DNA from: Methylobacter sp.
GTDB lineage: Bacteria > Pseudomonadota > Gammaproteobacteria > Methylococcales > Methylomonadaceae
Reading direction: 5' to 3'
Length of the DNA stretch: 64,000 nucleotides
NCBI RefSeq assembly: GCF_030680395.1
Contig: NZ_JAUXVR010000027.1
Location: forward strand, 1 to 64,000
Shown: piece by piece, positions 39,384 to 48,707 of the stretch
Layout of the letters: each line of letters starts with the position of its first letter
Numbering within the stretch: the first letter of the stretch is position 1
Translations under genes and position numbers: made by a program
Notes under the pieces: generated by a model
Databases searched by the model: none
Told to the model about the DNA's origin: nothing
The model's input: only the letters and a program-made list of their open reading frames with translations

Positions 39384-40725
39384 GTTGCATTTCCAATCGC
39401 CTGATAAGTAATCTGGCTTTATTAAGCTCCAGATGGTCGATAGCAATTTTGCTTTCCAGTTCAGCAAGAAGCTGTTTGGCTGCATCCAGTTTACCGTCTT
39501 GCAGATTATCTCGTAACTGGTCGAGCGCATTTTGTATATCAGCGTTACGAATATCGGCATCCATATCCTGTAACAAGACTTGATTAACATCCATACCATA
39601 AAGACTAGGCAACTTTTCCAGTTCACCATCGTTAAGTGCATAGCAAAGCAAGTTGGGAGTTTCACTAATGACTATCGGTGAGTGGGTAGTTAAAATAAAT
39701 TGGCAGTTTGGGAACGTCCTGTTCAGATTGCCGATAATCGCCCGTTGCCAGTTGGGATGTAGGTGCATATCCACTTCATCAATCAAAACAATACCAGAAC
39801 CTTCAAGCGGATTTTCCAATGTCGGATTCATCATCGCCAGTCGCCGGGCTATATCGCCGACTAATGCCATTAATGATTTCTCACCTTGAGAAAGCTGGCC
39901 GACATCTAATGCTTTGCTGTTTTTGTCTATCAGCATTTGTAACCGTGGTTTGCGTTGTACCCGTAAATTATCAAAATCGGGCATAAACGATTTAATAGCA
40001 ACTCGTATAGCAGTAAGCTGACGATCACGAGCGGTTGCTTTTATTCGGTCAAGTGCTTTGAACAGATCAGCAATATCTTCAGTATTATCTCTGTATTGTT
40101 CAATAATTTCATCGAATTGTTGTCGTAATTTAGATGAGCGAATTTCATTTTCGGCATCCTCTCTGTCCCTAAACCATTCAAAAAAACGCCTAAAATCAAC
40201 ACCTTTCTGCAATGAATTATCGTAGCCATCAAGTTGGTCAAAATTGTGGCGGGTTCTAATTTTTAATGGAATATCCAATACGACACGTTCAATTGGATAA
40301 TTAGCAATTAGTGGTAATGATGTTTGTCGATCATTAGTTAGTTGTTCCCTGAAACAGCCAGCCAGTTTAGTCACGTCGCTTAACTGACTATCCAATGTTT
40401 TCACTCGACCTTTAAGTGTTTTAGATAACACCCAATGATAAGCCGATTGGTCGTAGTCTATCTGTAAATCAATAGTTGACGCATTTTCTCCGTTTAAAAC
40501 ATCCGCATCAGCAAGACTACCGCCACTGCCTTTTTCTCGATTAATTCGAGCGACCAACCAGCTTAAACTTAATGCCAGCGCATCTAAAATAGCTGTTTTT
40601 CCAGCACCATTATTACCGATAAAAACGATTGTATTAGGTTCGCTAGCATCTACCCCATCATCGAAAGGTATAGTAAGCTCGCCAAAACGTCGGAAATTGG
40701 TTAGCTTGAGTTGTTTAACATGCAC
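39376..40725 (-). CDS. ptuA: AAA/ABC-type ATPase of PtuA type (Septu/retron effector)
   Basis: 449 aa SMC/RecF-like ATPase: Walker A FIGNNGAGKTA (about 36-46), signature LSQGEKS (279-285), Walker B IVLIDEVDMHLHP (313-325), H-loop TTHS (347-350) and a short C-terminal helical segment. In Septu and type I-A retrons, PtuA binds the HNH partner and controls its activity by sensing nucleotides. The start ATG at 40725 (MHVKQLKLTNFRRFG) is the normal start of this fold. No reverse transcriptase or msr-msd is visible upstream, so the pair is a stand-alone Septu-like module. It lies next to sbcDC. Confidence 0.8.
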   Translation of the reverse strand: MHVKQLKLTNFRRFGELTIPFDDGVDASEPNTIVFIGNNGAGKTAILDALALSLSWLVARINREKGSGGSLADADVLNGENASTIDLQIDYDQSAYHWVLSKTLKGRVKTLDSQLSDVTKLAGCFREQLTNDRQTSLPLIANYPIERVVLDIPLKIRTRHNFDQLDGYDNSLQKGVDFRRFFEWFRDREDAENEIRSSKLRQQFDEIIEQYRDNTEDIADLFKALDRIKATARDRQLTAIRVAIKSFMPDFDNLRVQRKPRLQMLIDKNSKALDVGQLSQGEKSLMALVGDIARRLAMMNPTLENPLEGSGIVLIDEVDMHLHPNWQRAIIGNLNRTFPNCQFILTTHSPIVISETPNLLCYALNDGELEKLPSLYGMDVNQVLLQDMDADIRNADIQNALDQLRDNLQDGKLDAAKQLLAELESKIAIDHLELNKARLLIRRLEMQRA

Positions 40726-41065
40726 GAGCGATACCTTATTGTTGAAAAATACGTGACATTATAATGGCTCTAGCCAGCTAGAAACAGCTTTATAAATTCA
40801 ATGCTTACAGCTCTATTTGAAATAAATCATCATACAAGGCCACTTCATTTCTTCGCTTCCAAGCTTTTTTATAATACTTTCTGTAGGCGAACAATGACCA
40901 ATTTAGCCAGCGCCGTAGATTAATCATATAGACGCCTTATTAACCATGGAGCAGTATAAATACTTCTAATTGGTGAGAGTAGCCATCATCATGCTTACTC
41001 GACGCTTTATGCAAATGCCTAAATCCGCGTTATATTGCTTACCAACCCTTTAAAACAGGCAACCA
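40726..41065. other. 340-bp divergent gap between ptuA and sbcD
   Basis: No gene seen. A TATAAT-like -10 for ptuA is present on the minus strand (40763-40758) without a good -35. A small perfect inverted repeat TCTAGC-CA-GCTAGA (40769-40782) lies just upstream of it and could be an operator. No reverse-transcriptase gene and no obvious retron RNA fold are visible. Confidence 0.5.
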
Positions 41066-42358
41066 ATGTTAAGACTATTTCACACCGCCGACTGGCATCT
41101 CGGTCATCACCTGCATGGCGTATCGCGGCAACTGGAACATCAGCAGTTTCTGGACTGGTTGTTGGATGAATTGCAAACCAAACAGGCCGATGCGTTGATA
41201 GTTGCCGGTGATATTTTCGATTCGGCAAATCCATCCTCCGCCGCGCAATCTCAGCTTTATGACTTTCTGGTCAAAGCCAGAACCCGGCTGCCGAATTTGA
41301 ATATTATTTTAATAGGCGGCAATCACGATTCCGCTTCACGGCTGGATGCGCCATCGCCCATTCTCAATGCGCTGGGCGTTACTGTGGTCGGCGGCTTGTC
41401 GCTCAACGCTCAGGGCAATATCGATTGGGATCGCTTATTGGTCCCGCTGACCAATGCGGAGGGCGAGATTAAAGCCTGGTGCGGAGCCATGCCGTTTTTA
41501 CGCAATGCTGATTTGCCTACGGCTACCAGGGATGATAATGGCGGCAGTGTCATAAGCGATATTGAACGGCTAAGCGAGCAAGACAACGATCCGTTAATAT
41601 CCGGCATGAAAACGCTGTATGCCGAGTTGTTTACGCAGCTACAACAAAAGGCGAGCAATGCCGAAAGCCTGATCCTGACCGGGCATTGTTATATGGTCAA
41701 TGGTGCAGTGTCCGAATTAAGCGAGCGCAAAATACTGGGCGGCAACCAGCATGCGCTGCCGGTTGAATTATTTCCAGATGACATTGCTTATGTGGCATTA
41801 GGCCATCTCCACTTGGCACAAAAAGTTGGCGCGAACGAGCATATTCGTTACAGCGGTTCGCCGATTCCGCTGTCGTTCGATGAAACCGATTATTTGCATC
41901 AGCTTGTCCAAGTCGATGTTCGGGCAGGGCAGCCGGTTGAAACCGTCGCCGTTAAAATCCCCCGTAGCGTCCAATTATTAAGAATTCCCAACGGCAAAGA
42001 TTTTGCCGTATTGTCTGAGGTGATCGGGCAATTGGAAACCCTGACCCTCAACGATCTGCCGATCGGGCAAAGGCCGCTGCTTGAATTGCGCATCAGACTG
42101 GAAAAACCGGAGCCGGGATTGCGCCAGCAGATTGAAGAAGTCATTTCCAAACTGCCGGTGCGTTTATTGAAAATATCCACAGCTTACAGCGGCAGCGAAA
42201 AAAGTCTGGCTGATTTAAAAATCGAAGAACGCCTGGAAGAGTTGCAACCGCTGGATGTTTTCCAGCGCTGCTATCAAAACAAATATGACAAGGACGCGCC
42301 CGAAGCCATGAATGCGCTGTTTAGCGAATTGGTCGAAAGCCTGCAAGGAACGGAATAA
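41066..42358 (+). CDS. sbcD: Exonuclease subunit SbcD (Mre11-like)
   Basis: Metal-dependent nuclease of the SbcCD complex, which cleaves DNA hairpins and processes double-strand ends. 430 aa with phosphoesterase motifs in order: DWHLGH (about 8-13), GDIFDSANPS (about 49-58), GGNHDSASR, TGHCYMVNG and ALGHLH. Its stop overlaps the sbcC ATG (TAATG). Standard sbcD-sbcC arrangement. Confidence 0.96.
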   Translation: MLRLFHTADWHLGHHLHGVSRQLEHQQFLDWLLDELQTKQADALIVAGDIFDSANPSSAAQSQLYDFLVKARTRLPNLNIILIGGNHDSASRLDAPSPILNALGVTVVGGLSLNAQGNIDWDRLLVPLTNAEGEIKAWCGAMPFLRNADLPTATRDDNGGSVISDIERLSEQDNDPLISGMKTLYAELFTQLQQKASNAESLILTGHCYMVNGAVSELSERKILGGNQHALPVELFPDDIAYVALGHLHLAQKVGANEHIRYSGSPIPLSFDETDYLHQLVQVDVRAGQPVETVAVKIPRSVQLLRIPNGKDFAVLSEVIGQLETLTLNDLPIGQRPLLELRIRLEKPEPGLRQQIEEVISKLPVRLLKISTAYSGSEKSLADLKIEERLEELQPLDVFQRCYQNKYDKDAPEAMNALFSELVESLQGTE

Positions 42359-45300
42359 TGCGCATTTTAGCTATACGCGGAAAAAACCTGGCAAGCCTGG
42401 CCGAACCGTTTGAGATTTCACTGAATTCCGGGCCGCTTGAGCAAGCCGGATTATTCGCGATTACCGGACAAACCGGCGCCGGCAAAAGCACGATTCTGGA
42501 TGCCTTGTGTCTGGCGCTTTATGACAAAATTCCGCGCTTGCCGGACGGTCACGGTTTTGCGGTAGGCCATAAAGATGAGGATGAAAACCTGCGCGTGGTC
42601 AGCACTGACGTGCGCTCGATACTGCGCCGCGGCACCAGTAACGCGTATGCCGAAGTGGATTTTATCGGCAAGGACAAGCATCACTATCGAGCACGCTGGG
42701 AGGTCAGCAAAGCCCGAGGCAAAGCGGACGGACGCTTGCAGGCGCAGGAAGTCACGTTAAGCAAAATTGACGACGGCCAACGCATCGGGCAGGGCAAAAA
42801 GAACACGCTGGAGAAGATCTGCGAACTGATCGATCTGAACTTCGACCAGTTTCGCCGCTCGGTATTATTGGCTCAGGGCGATTTTGCCGCGTTCTTGAAA
42901 GCCAAAAAAGACGAACGTTCCAGTCTGCTGGAGCGCATTACCGGCACCGAACTTTATTCCGAACTGTCCATTGCCGCATTCGATCGGGCCAGACACGAAA
43001 AAGACGCGTTAAACCTGATTGCAAACCGGATGCAGGATCAAATTCCTCTGGATGAAGAGGCTCGTCAACGGCTGGAACAGCAACGGGATCAATTTAGCAG
43101 CCAGTTGGTCGATCTGGATCAGCAAATCGCAAGCAACCAAAAAATCATCGATTGGTATGGCGAATTGAAAAAACTGCAAGAAGCTGAACGGGTTGCCGGT
43201 AATGCTCTTGCCGACACGCAACAGGCATGGGATGCAGCCGAAGCCGATCGGCAGTTGATACGAAAGATCGAAGCCGCACAGCCGTTAAGACCGCTGTTAA
43301 GCCAATACCAAGCAGCAGACGCCGAACATCGGGATGCCGAACAAAAACTCAAAGACAGCAGCGTTCAGCAAATAACCGCTGAAATAAAACTGCAAAGCGC
43401 CAAGGAACAGCTCGGAATTCTGGCAGCTGCATTAACCGAAGCCGAACAGCAACAGCAGCGGGCGCAACCGGTATTAATCAAAGCGCGCGGCTTGGACACC
43501 CGAATCGATGTTATCCGGCAAGCTGTTGGCGTGCTGGCCTCTGAAGAAAACCAATTACTTAAAGTGTTGGATAGCGCCGAAAAAGAGCATCAATCTTTAT
43601 TGGCTCGACAAGCCGAACAATCCACGGCACTGCAACAGCTTAATATCTGGCTGGAACAGCATCAGGCGATTAAACCTGTCGCAGCCGAATGGAATCGATG
43701 GGATGCCGAGCTGGAACGCTATCAAACCTTGAATATTCGGAAAATAGAAGCCGAACTCAACGCGGAGCAGTTAAGACTATCGGTGGCCAGGGATGAACTT
43801 AGCTTGGCAGAGTTAAAGCTGGCGATTGATGGTAGCCACAAAAAGTTGGAACTGCATCAGCAGAGGCTGGCGCAACTGAAAACACAGGATAGCCGACAGT
43901 CTCTTGAAGACTTGTATCAAGCAAAAGACGAGCTTGAGATCAAGCGCGAGCATGTCGCCCTGGCGCTGAAACTGGCGAATAATGCGCAGGAGCTGGAACA
44001 GACTATCAGGCAGGACACGGACAAACTGGCGGATACCGAACAGACGATGAGTGACAGTACAGTGCAACTGCAAACATTAAGCCGACAGCAGATGGCTAAT
44101 GGTGCCGCGTTGACCGAAGCAAAAAAGGCCTTGGAGCTGATACAGGCGACAACGCATAAAAACGCCGAACAATTCCGCTCTTTGTTGCAAGACGATCGGC
44201 CCTGTCCGGTTTGCGGAGCGCTGGAACATCCGTGGAAAGATCATGTCAGCATAGGCAATGAACATGCCGTAGCCCAGACAGCGCGGGTCGCCGAGTTGGA
44301 AGTTCAAAATGAAACGCTGATCAAAACTATTGCCGAACTGACTAAAAGCATCAGCCAAGGACAGGAGCAACAAACAATACTGGCCGGAAAGCTGGCCGAG
44401 GCGCAGACAAAGCGGGTTCAATGCGGCAATGATTGGGCCGCTTTAGCTATGCACGATAAGGTCGCATCGGTTCCCGACCGATTGCGACACTTCCACCATC
44501 CTTGGCAGTCGCCTGATTTTGTTATCGCCGATAGCCGACTTTTAGCAATCCTTAAAAGTCATGAAGAACAGATAAGTGCCGCGTTGGAGCTAATCAAGCA
44601 ACAGGAAAAAACGGCTCTCGAATTACAAAAACAGCTTAAAACGGCACAAGATTTATTCGATGCGGCCAAGCTTAACAAGGAAAACTTATCTGCCGAACAT
44701 GCCACGCTGGATAAGCAACACGCCAAAAACAAAGCCGATTTGGAACATATCGTCAACGGCATTCAACAATTAGAACAACAACTGCAAGCTATTATCGATT
44801 TATTGGCAACGCCATTCCAACAGCTGGAAAACTGGCGGTCTTGTTTACAGGATTCCACCGTAGCATTCAGGCAGGATTGCACGGCACAAGCGCAGCAATT
44901 TCAGCGCACCGAACAGCAAATTGAAACCGCTGCCAAAGCCCTGGAAAAAATCAACCACGATGAAAAGCTCGCCGAGCAAGCGCTAAAGCAATGCCGGCAA
45001 CAACATCGGATTAAACAGGCCGAGTTAAGTACCCAAACAGAAGAGCAGCAAAAACTGTCAGTCGAGCGTGATGCAGTATTGCCCATGCTCACTGCCGACA
45101 GTTACGAGCAAACCGTTAACCAAAACCTACAGACTGCAAGAGCCGCCCATCAGCAGGCCGGTCATACCGTCAATCAGGCGGAAACAGAGCTGGCAACCCA
45201 TCAACAAGATCAGCAGCATTGGCAAGCCGAGACCGGCAGGCGTTATAGTAATCTGGAAAAAGCGCTAAGCGCTTTGAATCAGTCGCTGGAAAAGCAGGCC

Positions 45301-46179
45301 CTTGACCTTGAGCAGTTAAGCCGGTTGCTGGAAAAAAACGAGCACTGGCTGGCTGAACAGAAAACCCAAATGGCGGCACTGGAACGCGCGCTGCAAGAGT
45401 CTGCGGCCATATTAAAAGTAAAAGCCGACGATTGCGTTAAGCATCGACCGCCCTGGATGTTGCAAGTGGCAGAGAACCCATGCGACCAAAGCTATCCTGT
45501 CGAAATACCTGAGGAGGACGCCAATAAACTGTCGGACGAATTGCAGCAGCAAAGACAGATTGCGCATAGCCAAAAAGAAGAGCAAGTCATACTGCTGCGG
45601 GAAGATGATAAAAAAATCGAAGCCGGATGTCTTTTGAAAGCCGAGCTGGACGGCCAACGAGACCGCTGGGAACAATGGGAAAGCCTGAATGAATTAGTAG
45701 GTTCAAAAAATGGCGCCAAGTTTCGTACTTTTGCCCAAAGTCTGACTCTGGAAGCGCTGCTGGCGCACAGTAACCAACATCTTGAAGACTTCGCCAAGCG
45801 CTACGCCCTGCAACGCGTGCCGGGCAGCGATCTGGAGCTGCAAATCATAGACCGCGACATGGCCGATGATGTGCGCAGCGTACACAGCCTGTCCGGCGGC
45901 GAAAGCTTCCTGGTGTCCTTGGCGCTGGCCTTGGGTTTGGCGTCCTTGTCATCCAATAAAACCCAGGTTGAATCATTGTTCATTGACGAGGGCTTCGGCA
46001 GCCTGGATCCAGAAACCTTGGACATAGCCATCGCCAGTCTGGATACCCTGCAAGCTTTGGGCAGAAAAGTCGGTGTTATCTCGCATGTGCCTATTTTGGT
46101 TGAACGGATTGGTGCCAGGGTGGTGGTTGAAAAACAGGGCGGAGGGCGGAGTCGTGTTGTGATTGTTGGGGGATATTGA
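42358..46179 (+). CDS. sbcC: Exonuclease subunit SbcC (Rad50-like ATPase)
   Basis: 1,273-aa SMC-type ATPase partner of SbcD. Walker A TGQTGAGKST (about 37-46), two very long coiled coils (about 200-600 and 660-1,080, rich in Gln and Glu), the zinc hook CPVCGALEHPW (about 617-627) that joins two molecules, and the C-terminal signature LSGGESFLVSLALALGL with Walker B FIDEGFGSLD. Somewhat longer than E. coli SbcC (1,048). With SbcD it removes hairpins; palindromic repeats such as those in this window are its typical substrates. Confidence 0.96.
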   Translation: MRILAIRGKNLASLAEPFEISLNSGPLEQAGLFAITGQTGAGKSTILDALCLALYDKIPRLPDGHGFAVGHKDEDENLRVVSTDVRSILRRGTSNAYAEVDFIGKDKHHYRARWEVSKARGKADGRLQAQEVTLSKIDDGQRIGQGKKNTLEKICELIDLNFDQFRRSVLLAQGDFAAFLKAKKDERSSLLERITGTELYSELSIAAFDRARHEKDALNLIANRMQDQIPLDEEARQRLEQQRDQFSSQLVDLDQQIASNQKIIDWYGELKKLQEAERVAGNALADTQQAWDAAEADRQLIRKIEAAQPLRPLLSQYQAADAEHRDAEQKLKDSSVQQITAEIKLQSAKEQLGILAAALTEAEQQQQRAQPVLIKARGLDTRIDVIRQAVGVLASEENQLLKVLDSAEKEHQSLLARQAEQSTALQQLNIWLEQHQAIKPVAAEWNRWDAELERYQTLNIRKIEAELNAEQLRLSVARDELSLAELKLAIDGSHKKLELHQQRLAQLKTQDSRQSLEDLYQAKDELEIKREHVALALKLANNAQELEQTIRQDTDKLADTEQTMSDSTVQLQTLSRQQMANGAALTEAKKALELIQATTHKNAEQFRSLLQDDRPCPVCGALEHPWKDHVSIGNEHAVAQTARVAELEVQNETLIKTIAELTKSISQGQEQQTILAGKLAEAQTKRVQCGNDWAALAMHDKVASVPDRLRHFHHPWQSPDFVIADSRLLAILKSHEEQISAALELIKQQEKTALELQKQLKTAQDLFDAAKLNKENLSAEHATLDKQHAKNKADLEHIVNGIQQLEQQLQAIIDLLATPFQQLENWRSCLQDSTVAFRQDCTAQAQQFQRTEQQIETAAKALEKINHDEKLAEQALKQCRQQHRIKQAELSTQTEEQQKLSVERDAVLPMLTADSYEQTVNQNLQTARAAHQQAGHTVNQAETELATHQQDQQHWQAETGRRYSNLEKALSALNQSLEKQALDLEQLSRLLEKNEHWLAEQKTQMAALERALQESAAILKVKADDCVKHRPPWMLQVAENPCDQSYPVEIPEEDANKLSDELQQQRQIAHSQKEEQVILLREDDKKIEAGCLLKAELDGQRDRWEQWESLNELVGSKNGAKFRTFAQSLTLEALLAHSNQHLEDFAKRYALQRVPGSDLELQIIDRDMADDVRSVHSLSGGESFLVSLALALGLASLSSNKTQVESLFIDEGFGSLDPETLDIAIASLDTLQALGRKVGVISHVPILVERIGARVVVEKQGGGRSRVVIVGGY

Positions 46180-46193
46180 TAATGGGCCTTACC

Positions 46194-46225
46194 GCGCCAG
46201 ATAGCTTGTAAATCTGGTTCGGCGC
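46194..46225. terminator. Inverted repeat between convergent sbcC and clcA
   Basis: GCGCC...GGCGC with an alternative inner pairing CCAGAT-N9-ATCTGG. It lies 14 bp after the sbcC stop and 28 bp before the clcA stop on the other strand. A bidirectional stem-loop terminator is possible, although no T-tract follows on either strand. Confidence 0.35.
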
Positions 46226-46253
46226 AATGATATCGGGATTAACAAACCAGGAA

Positions 46254-47552
46254 TCAAGCTATAGTCTCAATCGGTTTCGTTTTGCTTAAAGAAGGTTTAT
46301 AGGTATCGCACAACGCGAGGTACAAAGGTACTGGATTGATGAGTTTTGATGTTCCGCTAGCCAAAAAAGCGGTAGCCATTAACGGAATTAGAATTTCATG
46401 GCTGTTAGTCATTTCCATAACAATCACAAATGAAGTGAGTGGCGATTGCAGCATGCCGGAAAAATAAGCGGTCATGGTCAGTAAAATCATCACCGAAGCA
46501 GGCGCTATTGGAAGCCAGCTTGCCAGATTAACGCCAAATCCGGCCCCGGTTGCAAGGGACGGAACAAAAATACCGCTGGGTATGCCACTAAAGAACGTTG
46601 CGCAAGTGGCGAGCATTTTAAGGAATGGATAAGAAAAATCCATGGGTTGAACATTGTTTAATATGGCCTTGGTTTGTTGGTAACCGGTACCCACGGTAGC
46701 GCCATGGGAAAAATAATTTACTGTAGCAACGACTCCGCCGCAAACTATGGCGATCACAACAATCGAGATACCCGTTTGCTTGAGAAGCCGGCTGCCGAGA
46801 ATGGTGCTCTTACTGAATAAACCGCCCAGAAATCCACCGACAATTCCGCATAACGGCACCGCAAGCCAGCTTTGTCCCAATGGCATGACGAGCGACGCAT
46901 CTTCAAAATAAATGTAACTATTTAATATCGCATAGGCGGTAATGCCGGAAAAAATAATAGCGGTTAATACCAGGCTGCTGATTCGTTCTTCCAGCGTTCT
47001 GCCCATTTCTTCAATCGCAAAAATAATACCCGCCAACGGTGTGCTGAACATAGCAGCAAACCCGGCGGCACTGCCAGCCAGAATTAACCCTTTCTCCAAA
47101 TAATGAGGCGGGAATTTAACGGTCTTGCCGAGCGACAACATAATAGAGGCGCCGACGTGTACAGCGGGGCCGCCAAAACCAATCGATGCTCCGGAAAGCA
47201 GGCCCATAATAGGCAGGAACATTTTTCCGAAAGCAATTCTTAAGGAAATTAATTTGGATCGTTCATTTAGATTACTGGAAATTCCTAACGCTGTTTTGAC
47301 CTGGGGAATGCCGCTGCGCTCGCTGCCGGGAAAGAAGCGAAAAGTGACCCATGCCGTAAATCCCATTCCGACAGGTGGAATGATAAAATGAAACCAGGGG
47401 TATTGTAATGAAAGGAGGCGGTAGGTTTGTGCTGCCCATTCGCTGAGCAAGGTCATCATAACGATAACCAGTCCGACAATGATTGCGCCTATCCAAAATA
47501 CAAGGCGCTGCTTCCAGGCAATATAGGAAAGAAAAGAAAAGGGCTGTTCCAA
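46254..47552 (-). CDS. ClC-family chloride channel/antiporter
   Basis: 432 aa membrane protein with more than ten hydrophobic helices. The chloride-binding motifs are RSGIPQVK (variant of GSGIPE, about 103-110), GGPAVHVGASI (in place of GREGP) and GIPSGIFVPSLATGAGFG (GxFxP motif). The GREGP-to-GGPAV change and Q for E in the first motif leave open whether it is a channel or a proton-coupled exchanger. No cytoplasmic CBS domains. Monocistronic and divergent from draT. Confidence 0.88.
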   Translation of the reverse strand: MEQPFSFLSYIAWKQRLVFWIGAIIVGLVIVMMTLLSEWAAQTYRLLSLQYPWFHFIIPPVGMGFTAWVTFRFFPGSERSGIPQVKTALGISSNLNERSKLISLRIAFGKMFLPIMGLLSGASIGFGGPAVHVGASIMLSLGKTVKFPPHYLEKGLILAGSAAGFAAMFSTPLAGIIFAIEEMGRTLEERISSLVLTAIIFSGITAYAILNSYIYFEDASLVMPLGQSWLAVPLCGIVGGFLGGLFSKSTILGSRLLKQTGISIVVIAIVCGGVVATVNYFSHGATVGTGYQQTKAILNNVQPMDFSYPFLKMLATCATFFSGIPSGIFVPSLATGAGFGVNLASWLPIAPASVMILLTMTAYFSGMLQSPLTSFVIVMEMTNSHEILIPLMATAFLASGTSKLINPVPLYLALCDTYKPSLSKTKPIETIA

Positions 47553-47887
47553 AATAAGAATTCCATCTATCGTAAGATTAACGTCGGTAAATGTAACTCT
47601 TCCGTAAGTATTACCAACGCAGAATAAATTTTCCGTGCAACTTTACGGCTAACATGAGGAAAATAAGGCTGAAACTATACCCGTGTTTATCAGTATAGGT
47701 GCTCTATCCCTTGTATTCAAGTCGTCTACATCGGGTTGGCAGACTCGACCTATTTCTTTCCATTCCCTCTATACGGGGTGCTCTGATGGCTTGATGCATG
47801 TTGTATCGGCGTGCCCTCTCTGGCTAAACGGACAATTTCATGTAAAGATTGTTTCATTCATTGCCTGAAGACTTCCTTGATCAACCA
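47553..47887. other. Divergent gap between the ClC gene and draT
   Basis: I looked for a NifA activator site (TGT-N10-ACA) and a sigma-54 promoter (GG-N10-GC) before draT and found none that fits. A 61-codon frame (47683-47868) has no ribosome binding site. Otherwise nothing seen. Confidence 0.4.
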
Positions 47888-48697
47888 ATGCCGGATATTT
47901 CTCAACACGGACACAGCACCAACTTAATCGGTTTGGCGACTGCTTGTATGGCCAGCCATGCCTTTAACGAAAATCCCAAGCCGATGCATATTGCAGGCAC
48001 CCGCGAGTCGGCTTCAGGTTTGTTCGAGCAATTGGGCAGGCAATCGACACGCGATGACTGCGGCCGGATATTTCAAGACTATATGTGTGTCGTTTTCGGC
48101 TTTGAAACGGAGCAAAGACTGCGCGATGATCACTCAGGAATGCGCCGTTACCGCAACAGTTATCTCAGGTTAATTCAGGATTGGGGGCTGGATTCAAACA
48201 ATGCCCAAGGCGCGGTTTTTAAAGGCTGGGTCGAAAGCCGCTTCGGACTGTTTCCCACGTATCATAAGCAGCACATAGCCAGTTTCATCAGCAAGGACTG
48301 GGTCATGTATATCGAAGAAAAGATGAACAGCCGTTATCACAACAACTGCATTTACATGCAACTGGATCTGCTTTACGAATATTGTCAGTGGATTATCGAA
48401 CGTTTTCAGTTTCCGGCGGCAACCCATAAAACCCTCTATCGTGGCGTTAACTCACTGGATGATCATTGGCTTGTTCAGGATGAAGATAAGCTGCATAAAA
48501 TCGTTCGCTTCAATAGTATTGTTTCTTTTACCGACCGCTGCAGTATTGCCAGTGAGTTCGGCGCGTATATTCTGGAAGTTGAAGTGCCAATGGTTAAGCT
48601 GGTTTTTTTTAATGAGCTGCTACCGCGCCATGCTTTGCACGGCGAAGCCGAGTATCTGGTGATTGGCGGCGACTATCGAGTCAAAGTACAGCGTTAA
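47888..48697 (+). CDS. draT: NAD+-dinitrogen-reductase ADP-ribosyltransferase
   Basis: Switches off nitrogenase by ADP-ribosylating an arginine on the Fe protein (NifH) when ammonium appears or energy falls. 269 aa from the ATG at 47888; TTG codons at 47849 and 47861 are in frame and possible, but none has a good ribosome binding site. The DraT signature STNLIGLATACMASHAFNENPKPMHI is near the N-terminus, followed by the ART fold with LYRGVNS (catalytic Arg about 185), SIVSFTD (Ser about 213) and GEAEYLV (ExE, about 253-255). The adjacent draG supports the call. Confidence 0.88.
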   Translation: MPDISQHGHSTNLIGLATACMASHAFNENPKPMHIAGTRESASGLFEQLGRQSTRDDCGRIFQDYMCVVFGFETEQRLRDDHSGMRRYRNSYLRLIQDWGLDSNNAQGAVFKGWVESRFGLFPTYHKQHIASFISKDWVMYIEEKMNSRYHNNCIYMQLDLLYEYCQWIIERFQFPAATHKTLYRGVNSLDDHWLVQDEDKLHKIVRFNSIVSFTDRCSIASEFGAYILEVEVPMVKLVFFNELLPRHALHGEAEYLVIGGDYRVKVQR

Positions 48698-48707
48698 GGG
48701 AGGGAAT

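Noticed and set aside
39384-39665. N-terminal extension of the HNH gene
   Set aside because: The extra residues only read the ATPase gene out of frame; the GTG at 39383 gives the conserved family N-terminus.
40726-41065. Retron reverse transcriptase or msr-msd next to the PtuAB pair
   Set aside because: No frame with a YADD motif exists and no long inverted-repeat-flanked RNA fold is visible in this interval.
47683-47868. 61-codon frame before draT
   Set aside because: No ribosome binding site and it overlaps the possible draT start region; the sequence does not look like a protein.
47553-47887. NifA/sigma-54 promoter for draTG
   Set aside because: TGGCAG near 47739 resembles a -24 box, but the matching GC at -12 is absent, and no TGT-N10-ACA site was found.
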